Origin: Agreia sp. COWG
Lineage (GTDB): Bacteria; Actinomycetota; Actinomycetes; Actinomycetales; Microbacteriaceae
Assembly: GCF_904528075.1 (NCBI RefSeq)
Contig: NZ_LR882035.1
Span: forward strand, 2,046,001 to 2,110,000
Direction: 5' to 3'
Length of the DNA stretch: 64,000 nucleotides
Part shown: in pieces, positions 54,591 to 64,000 of the stretch
How the letters are laid out: every line of letters starts with the position of its first letter
How positions within the stretch are numbered: the first letter of the stretch is position 1
Notes under the pieces: model-generated
What the model was told of the DNA's origin: nothing
What the model saw: the letters and a program-made list of their open reading frames with translations, nothing else
The model's database searches: none
Translations under genes and position numbers: made by a program

Positions 54591-55105
54591 GCCAGTGCCT
54601 CGTAGTCGACGCACTCGCAGACGAGCGGAGACCACCGTCCGCGCGCGAGGGCGAGATCGCCGACGGGGTTCACTCCGGGGCCGGCTGAGAGAGCATGGCC
54701 CGCGAGTGCGTGCAGGCATTTGACCCGCACGGGCATTCCTCCGGCGGAGACGCCGGCGAGTTCTGGCACGACCTCGATGCTCTCGCGGTCAGCGATGTAG
54801 GCGGTGTGCGCGCGGGCGTACTGCTCTCGCAGAGCGTCGTCGGTCGCCAGCATCTCTTGGTATTCGGCCATCACCTGGTTGGCTTCCAACGCCGACATCG
54901 CTGCGGTCGCTGCGGGGTGGCTCAAGTAGTACAGGGTCGGAAACGGCGTGCCGTCCTCGAGGCGAGGCTGGGTGGCGACCACCGTGGGGGCACCGCAGAC
55001 GCAGCGCGCGGCGATGCCGATCACGTTGCGCGCCGGTCGGCCCAGCTGCGCCGAGACCGTCGCGACGTCTTTCTCGCTTGCCACGTCGAACGGGGGCGTT
55101 GTCAC
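54587..55105 (-). CDS. DUF501 family protein
   Basis: 172 residues, function unknown, characteristic of actinobacteria after DivIC. Recognised by VSAQLGRPARNVIGIAARC, LPTLYYLSHP-like FPTLYYLSHP and KCLHALAGHALSAGPGVNP. Several Cys (RCVCGAP, VKCLHA, VCEC) suggest metal binding. The ATG overlaps the DivIC stop by four bases and its own stop overlaps the protease start, giving a tightly coupled trio. Confidence 0.9.
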   Translation of the reverse strand: MTTPPFDVASEKDVATVSAQLGRPARNVIGIAARCVCGAPTVVATQPRLEDGTPFPTLYYLSHPAATAAMSALEANQVMAEYQEMLATDDALREQYARAHTAYIADRESIEVVPELAGVSAGGMPVRVKCLHALAGHALSAGPGVNPVGDLALARGRWSPLVCECVDYEALA

Positions 55106-55671
55106 TGGATTGTTCCGCTCTGCTGCAGTTCTTCGGGGGTCTGGGTGCTGAGTCCGGCGTTGAGCCCGGAAGAGAACAGCGCGCCGAGCCAGTCGACCTT
55201 CGTGCCCTGGATACTGGTGCTCACCGGGGTGGTATCCGTCGCCGCCACGGCAGGCTGATCATCGATGACCAGGAAGCTCGTCTCGCCCGGCATCACGAAG
55301 TAGAGCCGTTCGCGTGCCTGCGCCTTGATGTAGGCCGGGTCGCTCCAGCGAGCCACGTCGGAGTCGAGCTGCGCGTTCTGCGCCTTCTGGTCGGCAACGG
55401 CTTTCTGCAGGGAACTCAGCTCTTGACGCTGCTCGATGTAGAGCCGGAGGCTGGGCGTGAGAATGACCACGAACGCCACGAGTACGGCCAGGATCACGAA
55501 GGTCAGGCCAGAGACACGAAAGCTGTACCGACCGGATGCGCTGGGTCGCCTCGGTTGCGACGCTCGCGAACGCGGAGTGCGCGTACCCCGGGGGGCACGC
55601 GCACTCCGGGCAGCCGGTGCGCCGTCCGACGGCGCACCCGCGGTGGGTACGCCCAGTGTCGGCTTCCGCAT
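55102..55671 (-). CDS. Septum formation initiator (FtsB/DivIC family)
   Basis: 189 residues. A basic Pro/Arg/Ser-rich cytoplasmic segment (about 1-52), one membrane helix (about 53-73), an extracytoplasmic coiled coil (LYIEQRQELSSLQKAV) and the family tail KAQARERLYFVMPGE. Component of the FtsQLB-type divisome complex. 26 bases downstream of eno. Confidence 0.9.
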   Translation of the reverse strand: MRKPTLGVPTAGAPSDGAPAARSARAPRGTRTPRSRASQPRRPSASGRYSFRVSGLTFVILAVLVAFVVILTPSLRLYIEQRQELSSLQKAVADQKAQNAQLDSDVARWSDPAYIKAQARERLYFVMPGETSFLVIDDQPAVAATDTTPVSTSIQGTKVDWLGALFSSGLNAGLSTQTPEELQQSGTIQ

Positions 55672-55697
55672 TCGGCGCCTTTCGTTCGGGTTGAGTC

Positions 55698-57101
<1,404 letters not shown>

Positions 57102-57563
57102 TCAGGCCGCGGGATCGCTGGAGTTGAATCGTTCGAGAAGTGTCGAGAACGCGATGAGATCGTCGTTCGTCCACCCTGCCAGACGGTCTCGGTAATCCCT
57201 CTTCATGCGCTGCTTGAGGGCCTCCATGCGCTGCTCGGCAAGAGGAGTCGGAACGAGGAAACTCGACCGACCGTCGTGAGGGTCCCGCCTGGTCTCGATG
57301 AGCCCGAGGTCGCGCAGCACCTTGATCTGGCGACTCACCGCGCTCTTGTCGAGGCCCGTCTGCTGGATGACCGTGCCCGCCTGGGCGGGGTCGCACGCGA
57401 AGATCATGCGGAGGATCGTGAAGCCGGTGGGTTGCAGCTCGGGGTGGAACAGTCTCGAATAATCGCGGAGGGCGCTCCTGCCCGATTGAAAGAGAGCGGC
57501 GATGCCTGCCTCGATGCCAAGCAGGACTTGCTGTTCAGGCACCGGGGTTTCATTCACAGGCAA
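57102..57563 (-). CDS. MarR family transcriptional regulator (second of pair)
   Basis: 153 residues. Winged-helix repressor fold; recognition region GLDKSAVSRQIKVLRDLGLI, wing RRDPHDGRSSFLVPT, and dimerisation helices at both ends. Only 12 bases after the first marR gene, so co-transcribed. Start uncertain: TTG at 57563 (GAG seven bases upstream) or GTG at 57557. Confidence 0.88.
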   Translation of the reverse strand: MPVNETPVPEQQVLLGIEAGIAALFQSGRSALRDYSRLFHPELQPTGFTILRMIFACDPAQAGTVIQQTGLDKSAVSRQIKVLRDLGLIETRRDPHDGRSSFLVPTPLAEQRMEALKQRMKRDYRDRLAGWTNDDLIAFSTLLERFNSSDPAA

Positions 57564-57575
57564 CAGATTACTCGG

Positions 57576-58028
57576 TCAGGCGGCGACGGCCTCGCTGCGC
57601 ACGGTGATGCTGCATTCCAACAGGTCTACCGTTCGCTGCAGCACGGCGACATCGTCGGGATCGAGTTCGTCGAAGAGCGGCTCGAGCGCCGTTCCCAGGC
57701 GACGACGCCAGTCGTCGAGAGCGCGCTGGCCCTTCGGCGCGATCGCGATCTGCCAGGCGCGAGCGTCGGTCGTGTCGGCGATGCGCTTGATCCACTCCAC
57801 CTCGTTGAGGTTCGCGACGATCTTGGTCATCGTGGGCTGGCTGACACGGCTGTGCTTGGCGAGTTCGCCGAGGCGCATGGGCCCGAAGGAGGTGAGCACG
57901 CTGAGCGTGCGCCACGTCGCAGGAGACGTGGAGTCGCCCGTTGCCTGGGAGGCGAGGCGGGTGAGGCGGTGGGTGACCGATACGAGGTCGCCGAGAATGG
58001 TGCTGAGTTCGCTGTTCACTTGATTCAT
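57576..58028 (-). CDS. MarR family transcriptional regulator (first of pair)
   Basis: 150 residues. MRLGELAKHSRVSQPTMTKIV is the helix-turn-helix (core SRVSQPTMTKIV) and DTTDARAWQIAIAPKG the wing. Preceded immediately by two ATAGC-N3-GCTAT palindromes that its dimer probably binds for autorepression. About 30 % identical-looking to its neighbour, so not a recent duplication. Confidence 0.9.
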   Translation of the reverse strand: MNQVNSELSTILGDLVSVTHRLTRLASQATGDSTSPATWRTLSVLTSFGPMRLGELAKHSRVSQPTMTKIVANLNEVEWIKRIADTTDARAWQIAIAPKGQRALDDWRRRLGTALEPLFDELDPDDVAVLQRTVDLLECSITVRSEAVAA

Positions 58029-58031
58029 TGT

Positions 58032-58068
58032 ATAGCCAGGCTATGCGCGAAGTACATAGCTGAGCTAT
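58032..58068. promoter_or_regulatory. Double palindromic operator of the tandem marR operon
   Basis: Two 13-base palindromes ATAGC-CAG-GCTAT (58032-58044) and ATAGC-TGA-GCTAT (58056-58068), 24 bases centre to centre, filling the 52-base gap between hisS and the marR start. A third, imperfect copy begins at 58069 and runs to the hisS stop. The first site ends four bases before the ATG. Confidence 0.8.
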
Positions 58069-58080
58069 ATAGCCTCGTAT

Positions 58081-59364
58081 CTATTCGGCCAAATCGCGAT
58101 AACGCAGCTCGGCGATCGACTCGACATCTCGCGAGACCGTCGCGACACGCGAGAATCCGCCGGCCGCCAACTTCTCCAGCTGGAGCTTGGCGTTCTTCGC
58201 CCGGCGTTCGAGCCGCACGCGCGTTCCGCCCTCGATGAGCTCGGACTTCAGCGACTGCAGGAGCACAGCCGGTACGTCGGCGTCGTAGAGGAGCGCCACC
58301 GCATCCGACGCCGACCGATCGGGCAGGCTGACCAGGTCGACGATGCGCTCGAAACCGATCGAGAATCCGACGGCCGGCACATCGGTGCCGAGGAAACGAC
58401 CGATCATGCCGTCGTAGCGCCCTCCCCCGCCCAGCGAGGAGCTCACGTCGGGGTGCGCGATCTCGAAGATCGTGCCCGTGTAATAGCCCATGCCCCGCAC
58501 GAGGAAGGGATCGAAGCGGATGCGCGACGCGTCGAGCGCGTCTGCCAACTCGGCGAGCTCGGCGACCACACCGGCGTCGACCCCGTCGGGGAGAGCGTTC
58601 GTGATGGCGTCGACACCGAAGGGACGCATCATGCGATCCTGCGGGCGCTGGAAGAATGCCTCGAGCCGCGCGATTGCGTCACCGAGTTCGGGGGTCTTGG
58701 CACGCAGCTCCTCGACAACGCCGTCGGAGCCGATCTTGTCCATCTTGTCGATGACGATGAGCACGTACTCGTGCCTCTCGCCCGGGAAGCCGAAGACGTC
58801 GAGCATGCCAACGAGCAGCCGCCGGTCGTTGATACGGACCGTGCACCCCTCGAGACCCAGCGCATCCAGCGTCGACAGCGTGGCGGCGATCAGCTCTGTC
58901 TCGGCGAGGGACGAGGCATCTCCGATGATGTCGATGTCGCACTGCATGAATTGCCGATAGCGGCCCTTCTGGGGGCGCTCGGCCCGCCAGACCGGAGCGA
59001 TCTGAATGCTGCGAAAAACGGCGGGAAGCTCGTCCCGGTGGCTGGCATAGAAACGCGCCAGGGGAACGGTGAGATCGAAGCGCAGGCCGAGGTCGGCCAG
59101 CGTCTGTGCGTCATCGGCCGCTGCGGCCCTCTCGAGCTGCTCTCGATCTATTCCTCGCTTGAGCACGCTGAACGACAGCTTCTCGTTGTCGCCCCCGAGC
59201 CCGGAGTGCAGCCTCTGGATGTCCTCCATCACCGGCGTCTCGATCTCGTCGAAGCCGTGCAGGGTGTAATTGCGTCGGATCACGCCGAGTGCGTGCTCCC
59301 TCTTCGCCTTGTCACCGGGAAGGACGTCGCGCATGCCACGGGGAGGGGTTACTGCAGAAGCCAT
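58081..59364 (-). CDS. hisS: Histidyl-tRNA synthetase
   Basis: 427 residues, class II aminoacyl-tRNA synthetase. Motif 2 region VWRAERPQKGRYRQFMQCD, HisA signature RFDLTVPLARF and the second VRGMGYYTGTIFEI, motif 3 AVGFSIGFERI. The C-terminal anticodon-binding domain follows. TAGAAT lies six bases before the ATG and there is no Shine-Dalgarno, so it is probably leaderless. Upstream mazG ends nine bases away on the same strand. Confidence 0.96.
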   Translation of the reverse strand: MASAVTPPRGMRDVLPGDKAKREHALGVIRRNYTLHGFDEIETPVMEDIQRLHSGLGGDNEKLSFSVLKRGIDREQLERAAAADDAQTLADLGLRFDLTVPLARFYASHRDELPAVFRSIQIAPVWRAERPQKGRYRQFMQCDIDIIGDASSLAETELIAATLSTLDALGLEGCTVRINDRRLLVGMLDVFGFPGERHEYVLIVIDKMDKIGSDGVVEELRAKTPELGDAIARLEAFFQRPQDRMMRPFGVDAITNALPDGVDAGVVAELAELADALDASRIRFDPFLVRGMGYYTGTIFEIAHPDVSSSLGGGGRYDGMIGRFLGTDVPAVGFSIGFERIVDLVSLPDRSASDAVALLYDADVPAVLLQSLKSELIEGGTRVRLERRAKNAKLQLEKLAAGGFSRVATVSRDVESIAELRYRDLAE

Positions 59365-59370
59365 TGTTCG

Positions 59371-59376
59371 ATTCTA
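59371..59376 (-). promoter_or_regulatory. Leaderless -10 box of hisS
   Basis: TAGAAT, six bases, then ATG at 59364; the hexamer overlaps the stop codon of mazG. Confidence 0.5.
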
Positions 59377-60075
59377 TTGATCGTCGGCCCCGTCACTTCC
59401 GACGGCGACGACACCCGCGTCGAAGACGTCGTGCTCGGACTCTCGGATCTCGACTTGCAGCGCCCTCAGCGTCGTGCGGAGCGCCCGCTCCGCGTCGAGG
59501 CCCTGAGCCTTCGCCGATGCCACGATGGCCAGCAACAGCCCGCCCAGCTCGTCCTCGGACTCGACCGGGATCGCCGCGGGCGCCTCCTTCTCGAGTACGC
59601 CGATTTTCTGCGCCCGGCCGATGAGCTTGTCCGCGAGAGCCAACGACGGCATGGCAGGCGGAATGCCGTCGAGCACGCTCGTGCGCCCCGGCTTCTCCGC
59701 CGCCTTGAGGTCGTCCCACACGGCAACCACGTCTGCGGCGCTGTGGGCGATGGCATCGCCGAAGACGTGCGGATGCCGGCCGATCAACTTCGCGGTCAGT
59801 CGCTCCGCCACATGCTGGATGTCGAAGTCCTCGCCGGGCGTGCTCGACGCGAGATCGGCGTGGAACAGCACCTGGTAGAGCACATCACCCAGCTCCTCGA
59901 TGACATCGTCGCGCGTTCCCGCCTCGAGCGCCTCGACGAGCTCGTAGGTCTCCTCGACGAGGTACTGCACCAGCGACGCGTGGGTCTGCTCCGCGTCCCA
60001 CGGGCATCCGCCAGGCGCTCGCAGTCGAGCGACGACGCGTACGAGTTCATCAAGGGGTGTCTCGTTCTCACTCAT
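59374..60075 (-). CDS. mazG: Nucleoside triphosphate pyrophosphohydrolase MazG
   Basis: 233 residues. Hydrolyses NTPs, including aberrant ones, to NMP and PPi. The N-terminal MazG domain has CPWDAEQTHASLVQYLVEE and the metal-binding E-x-x-E...ELGDVLYQVLFHA; GRHPHVFGD and VWDDLKAAEK follow; the second domain is weaker. ATG 60075 preferred over a GTG two codons upstream because GGGTGG is then better spaced. Confidence 0.92.
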   Translation of the reverse strand: MSENETPLDELVRVVARLRAPGGCPWDAEQTHASLVQYLVEETYELVEALEAGTRDDVIEELGDVLYQVLFHADLASSTPGEDFDIQHVAERLTAKLIGRHPHVFGDAIAHSAADVVAVWDDLKAAEKPGRTSVLDGIPPAMPSLALADKLIGRAQKIGVLEKEAPAAIPVESEDELGGLLLAIVASAKAQGLDAERALRTTLRALQVEIRESEHDVFDAGVVAVGSDGADDQ

Positions 60076-60090
60076 CGCCACCCACCCTAG

Positions 60091-60225
60091 CCGGGCGCAC
60101 TGCGCGGTCAGGAGGTCGTCGACGAGGGCACCCTTGCTGTGCTGCTCGGCTCGGCCATCTCGATCGTGGTCGCAGCGGTGGTGGTCAGTCTGCGCTCGCG
60201 GTCGTACCGATCGCTGTCGGTCTAG
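60091..60225 (+). pseudogene. Probable remnant of the NhaA Na+/H+ antiporter C-terminus
   Basis: A 44-codon open stretch closed by stops on both sides and with no usable start. Its translation contains DEGTLAVLLGSAISIVVAA followed by a short basic end (SLRSRSYR), which resembles the last transmembrane helix and tail of actinobacterial NhaA (pattern G-x-L-x-G-S-x-x-A-A, then R-x-R-x-Y-R). Nothing else of such a gene is present. Recognition is by eye over a short hydrophobic segment. Confidence 0.35.
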
Positions 60226-60237
60226 CTCGAGGCCTTC

Positions 60238-63200
60238 CTAGCTCTGTGCCTTCGCCTCGACAGGAGCGGGGAACAGGGCATTGAGGACGCCCCTGGTCCA
60301 GTCGATGAGCGCAGCATCCTCTAGCACCGCCCCGTCGACGATCGGCAGAGGGAGGGAAACGGCACCCGCCTGGGCGAAGTATTTCGCGTCGGGATACATG
60401 CGGCGCATGCGCACCTGGATGGAATCCGGCAGATCGGCGGGGGCCAGCCGCAGGTTCGAGCCCATGGTGACGACCTCGCCGAGTCCGGACTTCTGGGCCT
60501 GGCGACGCAGCCGCGAGACCGCGACGAGGTTGGCGACCTGCGCGGGCGGCTCGCCGTAACGGTCGGTGAGCTCCTCGATCACCAGATCGATCTGCTCGTC
60601 GTTCGACGTCGGCGAACTCGCTGTCGAGAGCTTCTGGTACGCCTCGAGCCGCAGCCGCTCGCTGTCGACGTAATCCTCGGGAATGTGCGCATCCACCGGC
60701 AGCTCGAGCCTCAGCTCGGTCTGGCCCTCGGCCACGTCACCACGGAATGTGGAGACGGCCTCGCCGATCATGCGCAGGTAGAGGTCGAAGCCGACGCCCG
60801 CGATGTGGCCGGACTGCTCGCCGCCGAGAAGGTTTCCCGCGCCGCGGATCTCCAGGTCTTTGAGCGCGACCTGGATGCCGGAGCCGAGCTCGTTGTTGGC
60901 CGCCAGGGTGGTGAGCCGGTCGTTCGCCAGGTCGGTGAGGGGTTTGTGCTCGTCGTAGAGCAGATAGGCGTATGCCCTCTCCCGTCCGCGACCGACGCGG
61001 CCGCGCAGCTGGTGCAGCTGGCTCAGCCCATACTTGTCGGCGCGGTCCACGATCAGCGTGTTCGCGTTGGCGATGTCGAGCCCCGTCTCGATGATGGTCG
61101 TCGATACGAGCACGTCGAACTTGCGCTCCCAGAAGTCGACGATCACCTGTTCGAGCTGATGCTCGCCGAGCTGGCCATGGGCGACGCCGATGCGCGCCTC
61201 CGGCACGAGCTCGGCCAGCTGCGCGGCCACCTTGTTGATGCTCGAGACGCGGTTGTGCACGAAGAAGACCTGGCCCTCGCGCAGCAACTCGCGCCGGATG
61301 GCAGCCCCCACCTGCTTGTCGGAGTACGGCCCCACGAAGGTGAGGATCGGATGCCGATCTTCGGGCGGGGTCGCGAGCGTCGACATCTCCCGGATGCCCG
61401 TGACCGCCATCTCGAGGGTGCGTGGGATGGGTGTCGCGCTCATCGAGAGGATGTCGACGTTGGTCTTGAGCTTCTTCAACGCGTCTTTGTGCTCGACCCC
61501 GAAGCGCTGCTCCTCGTCGATGATCATGAGCCCGAGGTCTTTGAATGCGATGTTGTCGGCGAGCAGGCGGTGGGTGGCGATGACGACATCGACGGTGCCG
61601 TCTTTCATCCCCTCGATGGTCTCCTTCGACTCCTTCTCGGTCTGGAATCTGCTGAGGGGGCGAAGGTGGATCGGGAAGCCAGCGAAGCGCTCCTGGAACG
61701 TCTCGAGATGCTGGCGCACAAGAAGCGTGGTCGGAACGAGTACGGCGACCTGCTTGCCGTCTTGAACCGCCTTGAAGGCCGCACGCACGGCGACCTCGGT
61801 CTTGCCGAAGCCCACGTCGCCCGACAACAGCCTGTCCATGGGGATCGGCCGCTCCATGTCGGCCTTCACCTCGTCGATGACGGTGAGCTGGTCGGGGGTC
61901 TCCGCGAAGGGGAAGGCCTCTTCGAGCTCGCGCTGCCACGGCGTATCCGGACCGAACGCGTGCCCCTTCGACGCCATGCGGGCCGAATAGAGCTTGACCA
62001 GCTCGACCGCGATGTCGCGCACAGCCTTGCGGGCCTTGCCCTTTGCCGCAGACCAATCGCTGCCGCCCATCTTCGACAGCCCCGGCGCCTCGCCGCCGAC
62101 GTAGCGCGAGAGCAGGTCGAGCTGATCGGTGGGCACGTACAGCTTGTCGCCCGGATATCCGCGCTTCGACGGAGCGTACTCGATCACGAGGTACTCGCGG
62201 GTGGTCTTGATGGGGTTGCGCCCGCCCGACTTGACCTCGCGCTGGGTCAACTCGATGAACTTGCCGATGCCGTGAGTCGTGTGCACGACGTGATCGCCCT
62301 GCTTCAGCTGCAGGGGGTCGACGACGTTGCGCCTTCTCGAGGCCAGCTTCTTGACCTGACGCGAGTCGTAGCCGACTGTTCGTCCATAGAACTCGGACTC
62401 CCCGAGCAGGGCCAGTTTGATCTCGGGCAGCTGGAACCCATGGTCGACCGTCGCCTTCAGGAGATAGGCGATGCCGGGCTCGGCGTCATGCGGGTAGAGC
62501 TCGACGACCCGCGCCGGGATCTCGTTCTCGGCCAGGACGTCGGCTGCGCGCTCGACGAGCCCGGCTCCCTGCGCGACGACGGCGACCGTCCAGCCGGCGG
62601 CCACCAGGTCGCGCACGTGGGCGATCGCTCCGTCGACGTTGCCCTGGAAGCTCGGAACCGGATCGGCGGCGATGCGCACGGTGAGGTGCTCTTCGATGTC
62701 TCTGTGCTCGGGCAGCACCTCGATGAGGCCGTCGGCTGCGCCGGGCGCGGACTGGAAGGTCGACAGGGTCCACCAGGCCCGATCGGGGCCGGCAGCCGCG
62801 CGCAGCTCGTTCAGGGTGATGAACTCGCCGCTCGTCAGGTCGATGGGGGCTTCGGCGCCCGCGGTGGCGGCGGTCCAGGCCGCAGCGAGGAACTCCCGGT
62901 TCGTCTCGGCGAGGCTCACGGCACGGCTGGCAACCTTCTCTGGCGAGAGCACGGCGATGGCCGCACCCTTCGGCAGGTAGTGCGCCACGGTCACCAGACG
63001 GTCGAGCAGCGCGGGCGCCAGCGACTCCATGCCCTCGACCGGGATGCCCTCGGCGATCTTGGCGAGAAGACCCGCGATGCTCGGAAACTCGTGCTGCATC
63101 TCCCGCGCGCGCTGCCGAACGGCCTCGGACAGGAGCAGCTCTCTGCTCGGGGGGAGGTCGACGGCGTCGACGACGGTCTCGAGCGAACGCTGGTCTGCCA

Positions 63201-63843
63201 CCGAGAAGGCCCGGATGGACTCGACCTCGTCGCCGAAGAAGTCGACCCGGTACGGGTGCTCCGCAACCGGCGGGAAGACGTCGAGGATTCCCCCACGCAC
63301 CGCGTATTCTCCGCGTCTGGTCACCATGTCCACGCGCGAATACGCGAGGTTCACGAGGTCGAGAGAGAGCCGAGAGAGGTCATAACCGCGGGCGCCGCTC
63401 ACCAGGTGAATGGGTTCGAGGTCGGCGAGGTTGTCGGCGAGCGGCTGGAGTGCCGCGCGCACTGAGGCGACGACCACGATCGGAGTCGCGCCATCCCACG
63501 TTGCGAGCCTGCGCAGTGCGTCGATGCGCTTGCCCACGATCTCGGCGCTGGGGCTGAGACGCTCGTGGGGAAGGGTCTCCCAGGCCGGGAACTCGATGAT
63601 CTGGGTGCCGGGACTCATGGACGCCAGAGTGCCTCGCAGCATCTCGGACTCGCGTCCCGTGGCCGTGACGACGAGCAACGCCTGCGCGTCGCCGTTGCGA
63701 CCGCGCTGGTCGAGAAGGCCTGCGAGCAGTGGCGCTCTCAGCCCCTCTGTGAGGGAGAAGTCGACGTCGCGCGCGGCGTATGCCAGGGCGTTATCGAACG
63801 TGGAGGCGCGCGAAAGCGCACGAGTCAAGCCCTGGAGGATCAC
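60238..63843 (-). CDS. mfd: Transcription-repair coupling factor
   Basis: 1201 residues. Removes RNA polymerase stalled at lesions and recruits UvrA. UvrB-like N-terminus (FPAWETLPHERLSP), RNA polymerase-interacting domain (GDHVVHTTHGIGKF, YVPTDQLDLLSRY), helicase core with Walker A SGDVGFGKTEVAVRAAF, IIDEEQRFGVEHKD, SATPIPRTLEM, TTIIETGLDI and QLRGRVGRG, and the C-terminal TRCF domain. GTG start with a -10-like TAAGCT exactly six bases upstream and no ribosome site. Confidence 0.97.
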   Translation of the reverse strand: MILQGLTRALSRASTFDNALAYAARDVDFSLTEGLRAPLLAGLLDQRGRNGDAQALLVVTATGRESEMLRGTLASMSPGTQIIEFPAWETLPHERLSPSAEIVGKRIDALRRLATWDGATPIVVVASVRAALQPLADNLADLEPIHLVSGARGYDLSRLSLDLVNLAYSRVDMVTRRGEYAVRGGILDVFPPVAEHPYRVDFFGDEVESIRAFSVADQRSLETVVDAVDLPPSRELLLSEAVRQRAREMQHEFPSIAGLLAKIAEGIPVEGMESLAPALLDRLVTVAHYLPKGAAIAVLSPEKVASRAVSLAETNREFLAAAWTAATAGAEAPIDLTSGEFITLNELRAAAGPDRAWWTLSTFQSAPGAADGLIEVLPEHRDIEEHLTVRIAADPVPSFQGNVDGAIAHVRDLVAAGWTVAVVAQGAGLVERAADVLAENEIPARVVELYPHDAEPGIAYLLKATVDHGFQLPEIKLALLGESEFYGRTVGYDSRQVKKLASRRRNVVDPLQLKQGDHVVHTTHGIGKFIELTQREVKSGGRNPIKTTREYLVIEYAPSKRGYPGDKLYVPTDQLDLLSRYVGGEAPGLSKMGGSDWSAAKGKARKAVRDIAVELVKLYSARMASKGHAFGPDTPWQRELEEAFPFAETPDQLTVIDEVKADMERPIPMDRLLSGDVGFGKTEVAVRAAFKAVQDGKQVAVLVPTTLLVRQHLETFQERFAGFPIHLRPLSRFQTEKESKETIEGMKDGTVDVVIATHRLLADNIAFKDLGLMIIDEEQRFGVEHKDALKKLKTNVDILSMSATPIPRTLEMAVTGIREMSTLATPPEDRHPILTFVGPYSDKQVGAAIRRELLREGQVFFVHNRVSSINKVAAQLAELVPEARIGVAHGQLGEHQLEQVIVDFWERKFDVLVSTTIIETGLDIANANTLIVDRADKYGLSQLHQLRGRVGRGRERAYAYLLYDEHKPLTDLANDRLTTLAANNELGSGIQVALKDLEIRGAGNLLGGEQSGHIAGVGFDLYLRMIGEAVSTFRGDVAEGQTELRLELPVDAHIPEDYVDSERLRLEAYQKLSTASSPTSNDEQIDLVIEELTDRYGEPPAQVANLVAVSRLRRQAQKSGLGEVVTMGSNLRLAPADLPDSIQVRMRRMYPDAKYFAQAGAVSLPLPIVDGAVLEDAALIDWTRGVLNALFPAPVEAKAQS

Positions 63844-63849
63844 CGGACA

Positions 63850-63855
63850 AGCTTA
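63850..63855 (-). promoter_or_regulatory. Leaderless -10 box of mfd
   Basis: TAAGCT, six bases, then GTG at 63843. Confidence 0.4.
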
Positions 63856-63961
63856 CGCGGGCGCACCGACAGCGGCCCCGCCCGCCCGGGTAGAGTTCGG
63901 TGAGTAATTCGCCTGAGCATCGGCGACCATCGATCAGCCTTCGACCTGAGGACACCCAGCC

Positions 63962-64000
63962 GTGAGTAGCATTCCCCCCGTCGAGCCCACCGAGCCCATC
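63962..64000 (+). CDS. Start of an unidentified gene (truncated by window end)
   Basis: Thirteen codons from a GTG (MSSIPPVEPTEPI) with GAGGACA at a good distance upstream. Pro/Glu-rich start; identity cannot be judged. Divergent from mfd, with a TAGAGT at about 63891 as a possible -10. Confidence 0.55.
   Translation, partial: MSSIPPVEPTEPI

Overview
The window is a gene-dense, high-GC (roughly 65-70 %) chromosomal segment of an actinobacterium, most likely a member of the Microbacteriaceae. Evidence: mycothiol metabolism (Mca), lineage-typical small proteins (DUF4245, DUF4307, DUF501 and a DUF6264-like protein), the ANTAR regulator, the eno-DivIC-DUF501 cluster, many GTG starts, and gene orders familiar from that family. 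No phage, insertion sequence, CRISPR array or genomic island is visible; almost every base is coding and the longest gene-free stretch is about 225 bases.

Layout. 1-8 kb: end of a K+ channel, a serine-less alpha/beta hydrolase, YchF, a 3'-5' exonuclease, methylmalonate-semialdehyde dehydrogenase, RmuC, and the paired gluconeogenic/glycolytic genes glpX and fba. 8-14 kb: ispH opposite an xseA-xseB-DUF4245-carbonic anhydrase-fumC run. 13.5-24 kb: orphan prepilin peptidase, PhoH, UppS, TrhA, Mca, DUF4307, GreA, a GT39-like glycosyltransferase, IlvA and an AI-2E family transporter. 24-28 kb: a complete ABC importer of iron/polyamine/phosphonate type. 28-36 kb: an AlkX-type DNA glycosylase, HtpX-LemA, a lipase-like hydrolase, a catalytically dead GH1 homologue, an Ig-like multi-pass membrane protein and a CrcB pair. 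36-43 kb: a RecQ-phosphoribosyltransferase fusion, dGTPase, GAF-ANTAR regulator, LpdA and a flavin reductase. 43-51.7 kb: a class A PBP, an MMPL exporter with an upstream operator, a short tRNA with anticodon UAA, an amylosucrase-like GH13 and an alpha/beta hydrolase. 51.7-64 kb: NDH-2, a mycosin-like protease in the DUF501-DivIC-eno cluster, two tandem MarR genes under a double palindrome, HisS, MazG, a probable nhaA remnant and Mfd.

Most genes are housekeeping. The points most worth attention are: (i) two homologues of enzymes that have lost catalytic residues (GH1 family at 31762-33099, both glutamates; alpha/beta hydrolase at 235-786, the nucleophile serine); (ii) a recurrent leaderless promoter geometry, TAnnnT followed by 6-7 bases and then ATG/GTG, at eleven genes; (iii) convergent neighbours whose stop codons interlock in CTAG or TTAG; (iv) a 74-nt class I tRNA with anticodon UAA; (v) the tandem MarR operon with paired ATAGC-N3-GCTAT sites; and (vi) the Ig-like/membrane fusion protein. 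All family names come from motif recognition by eye, without database searches.
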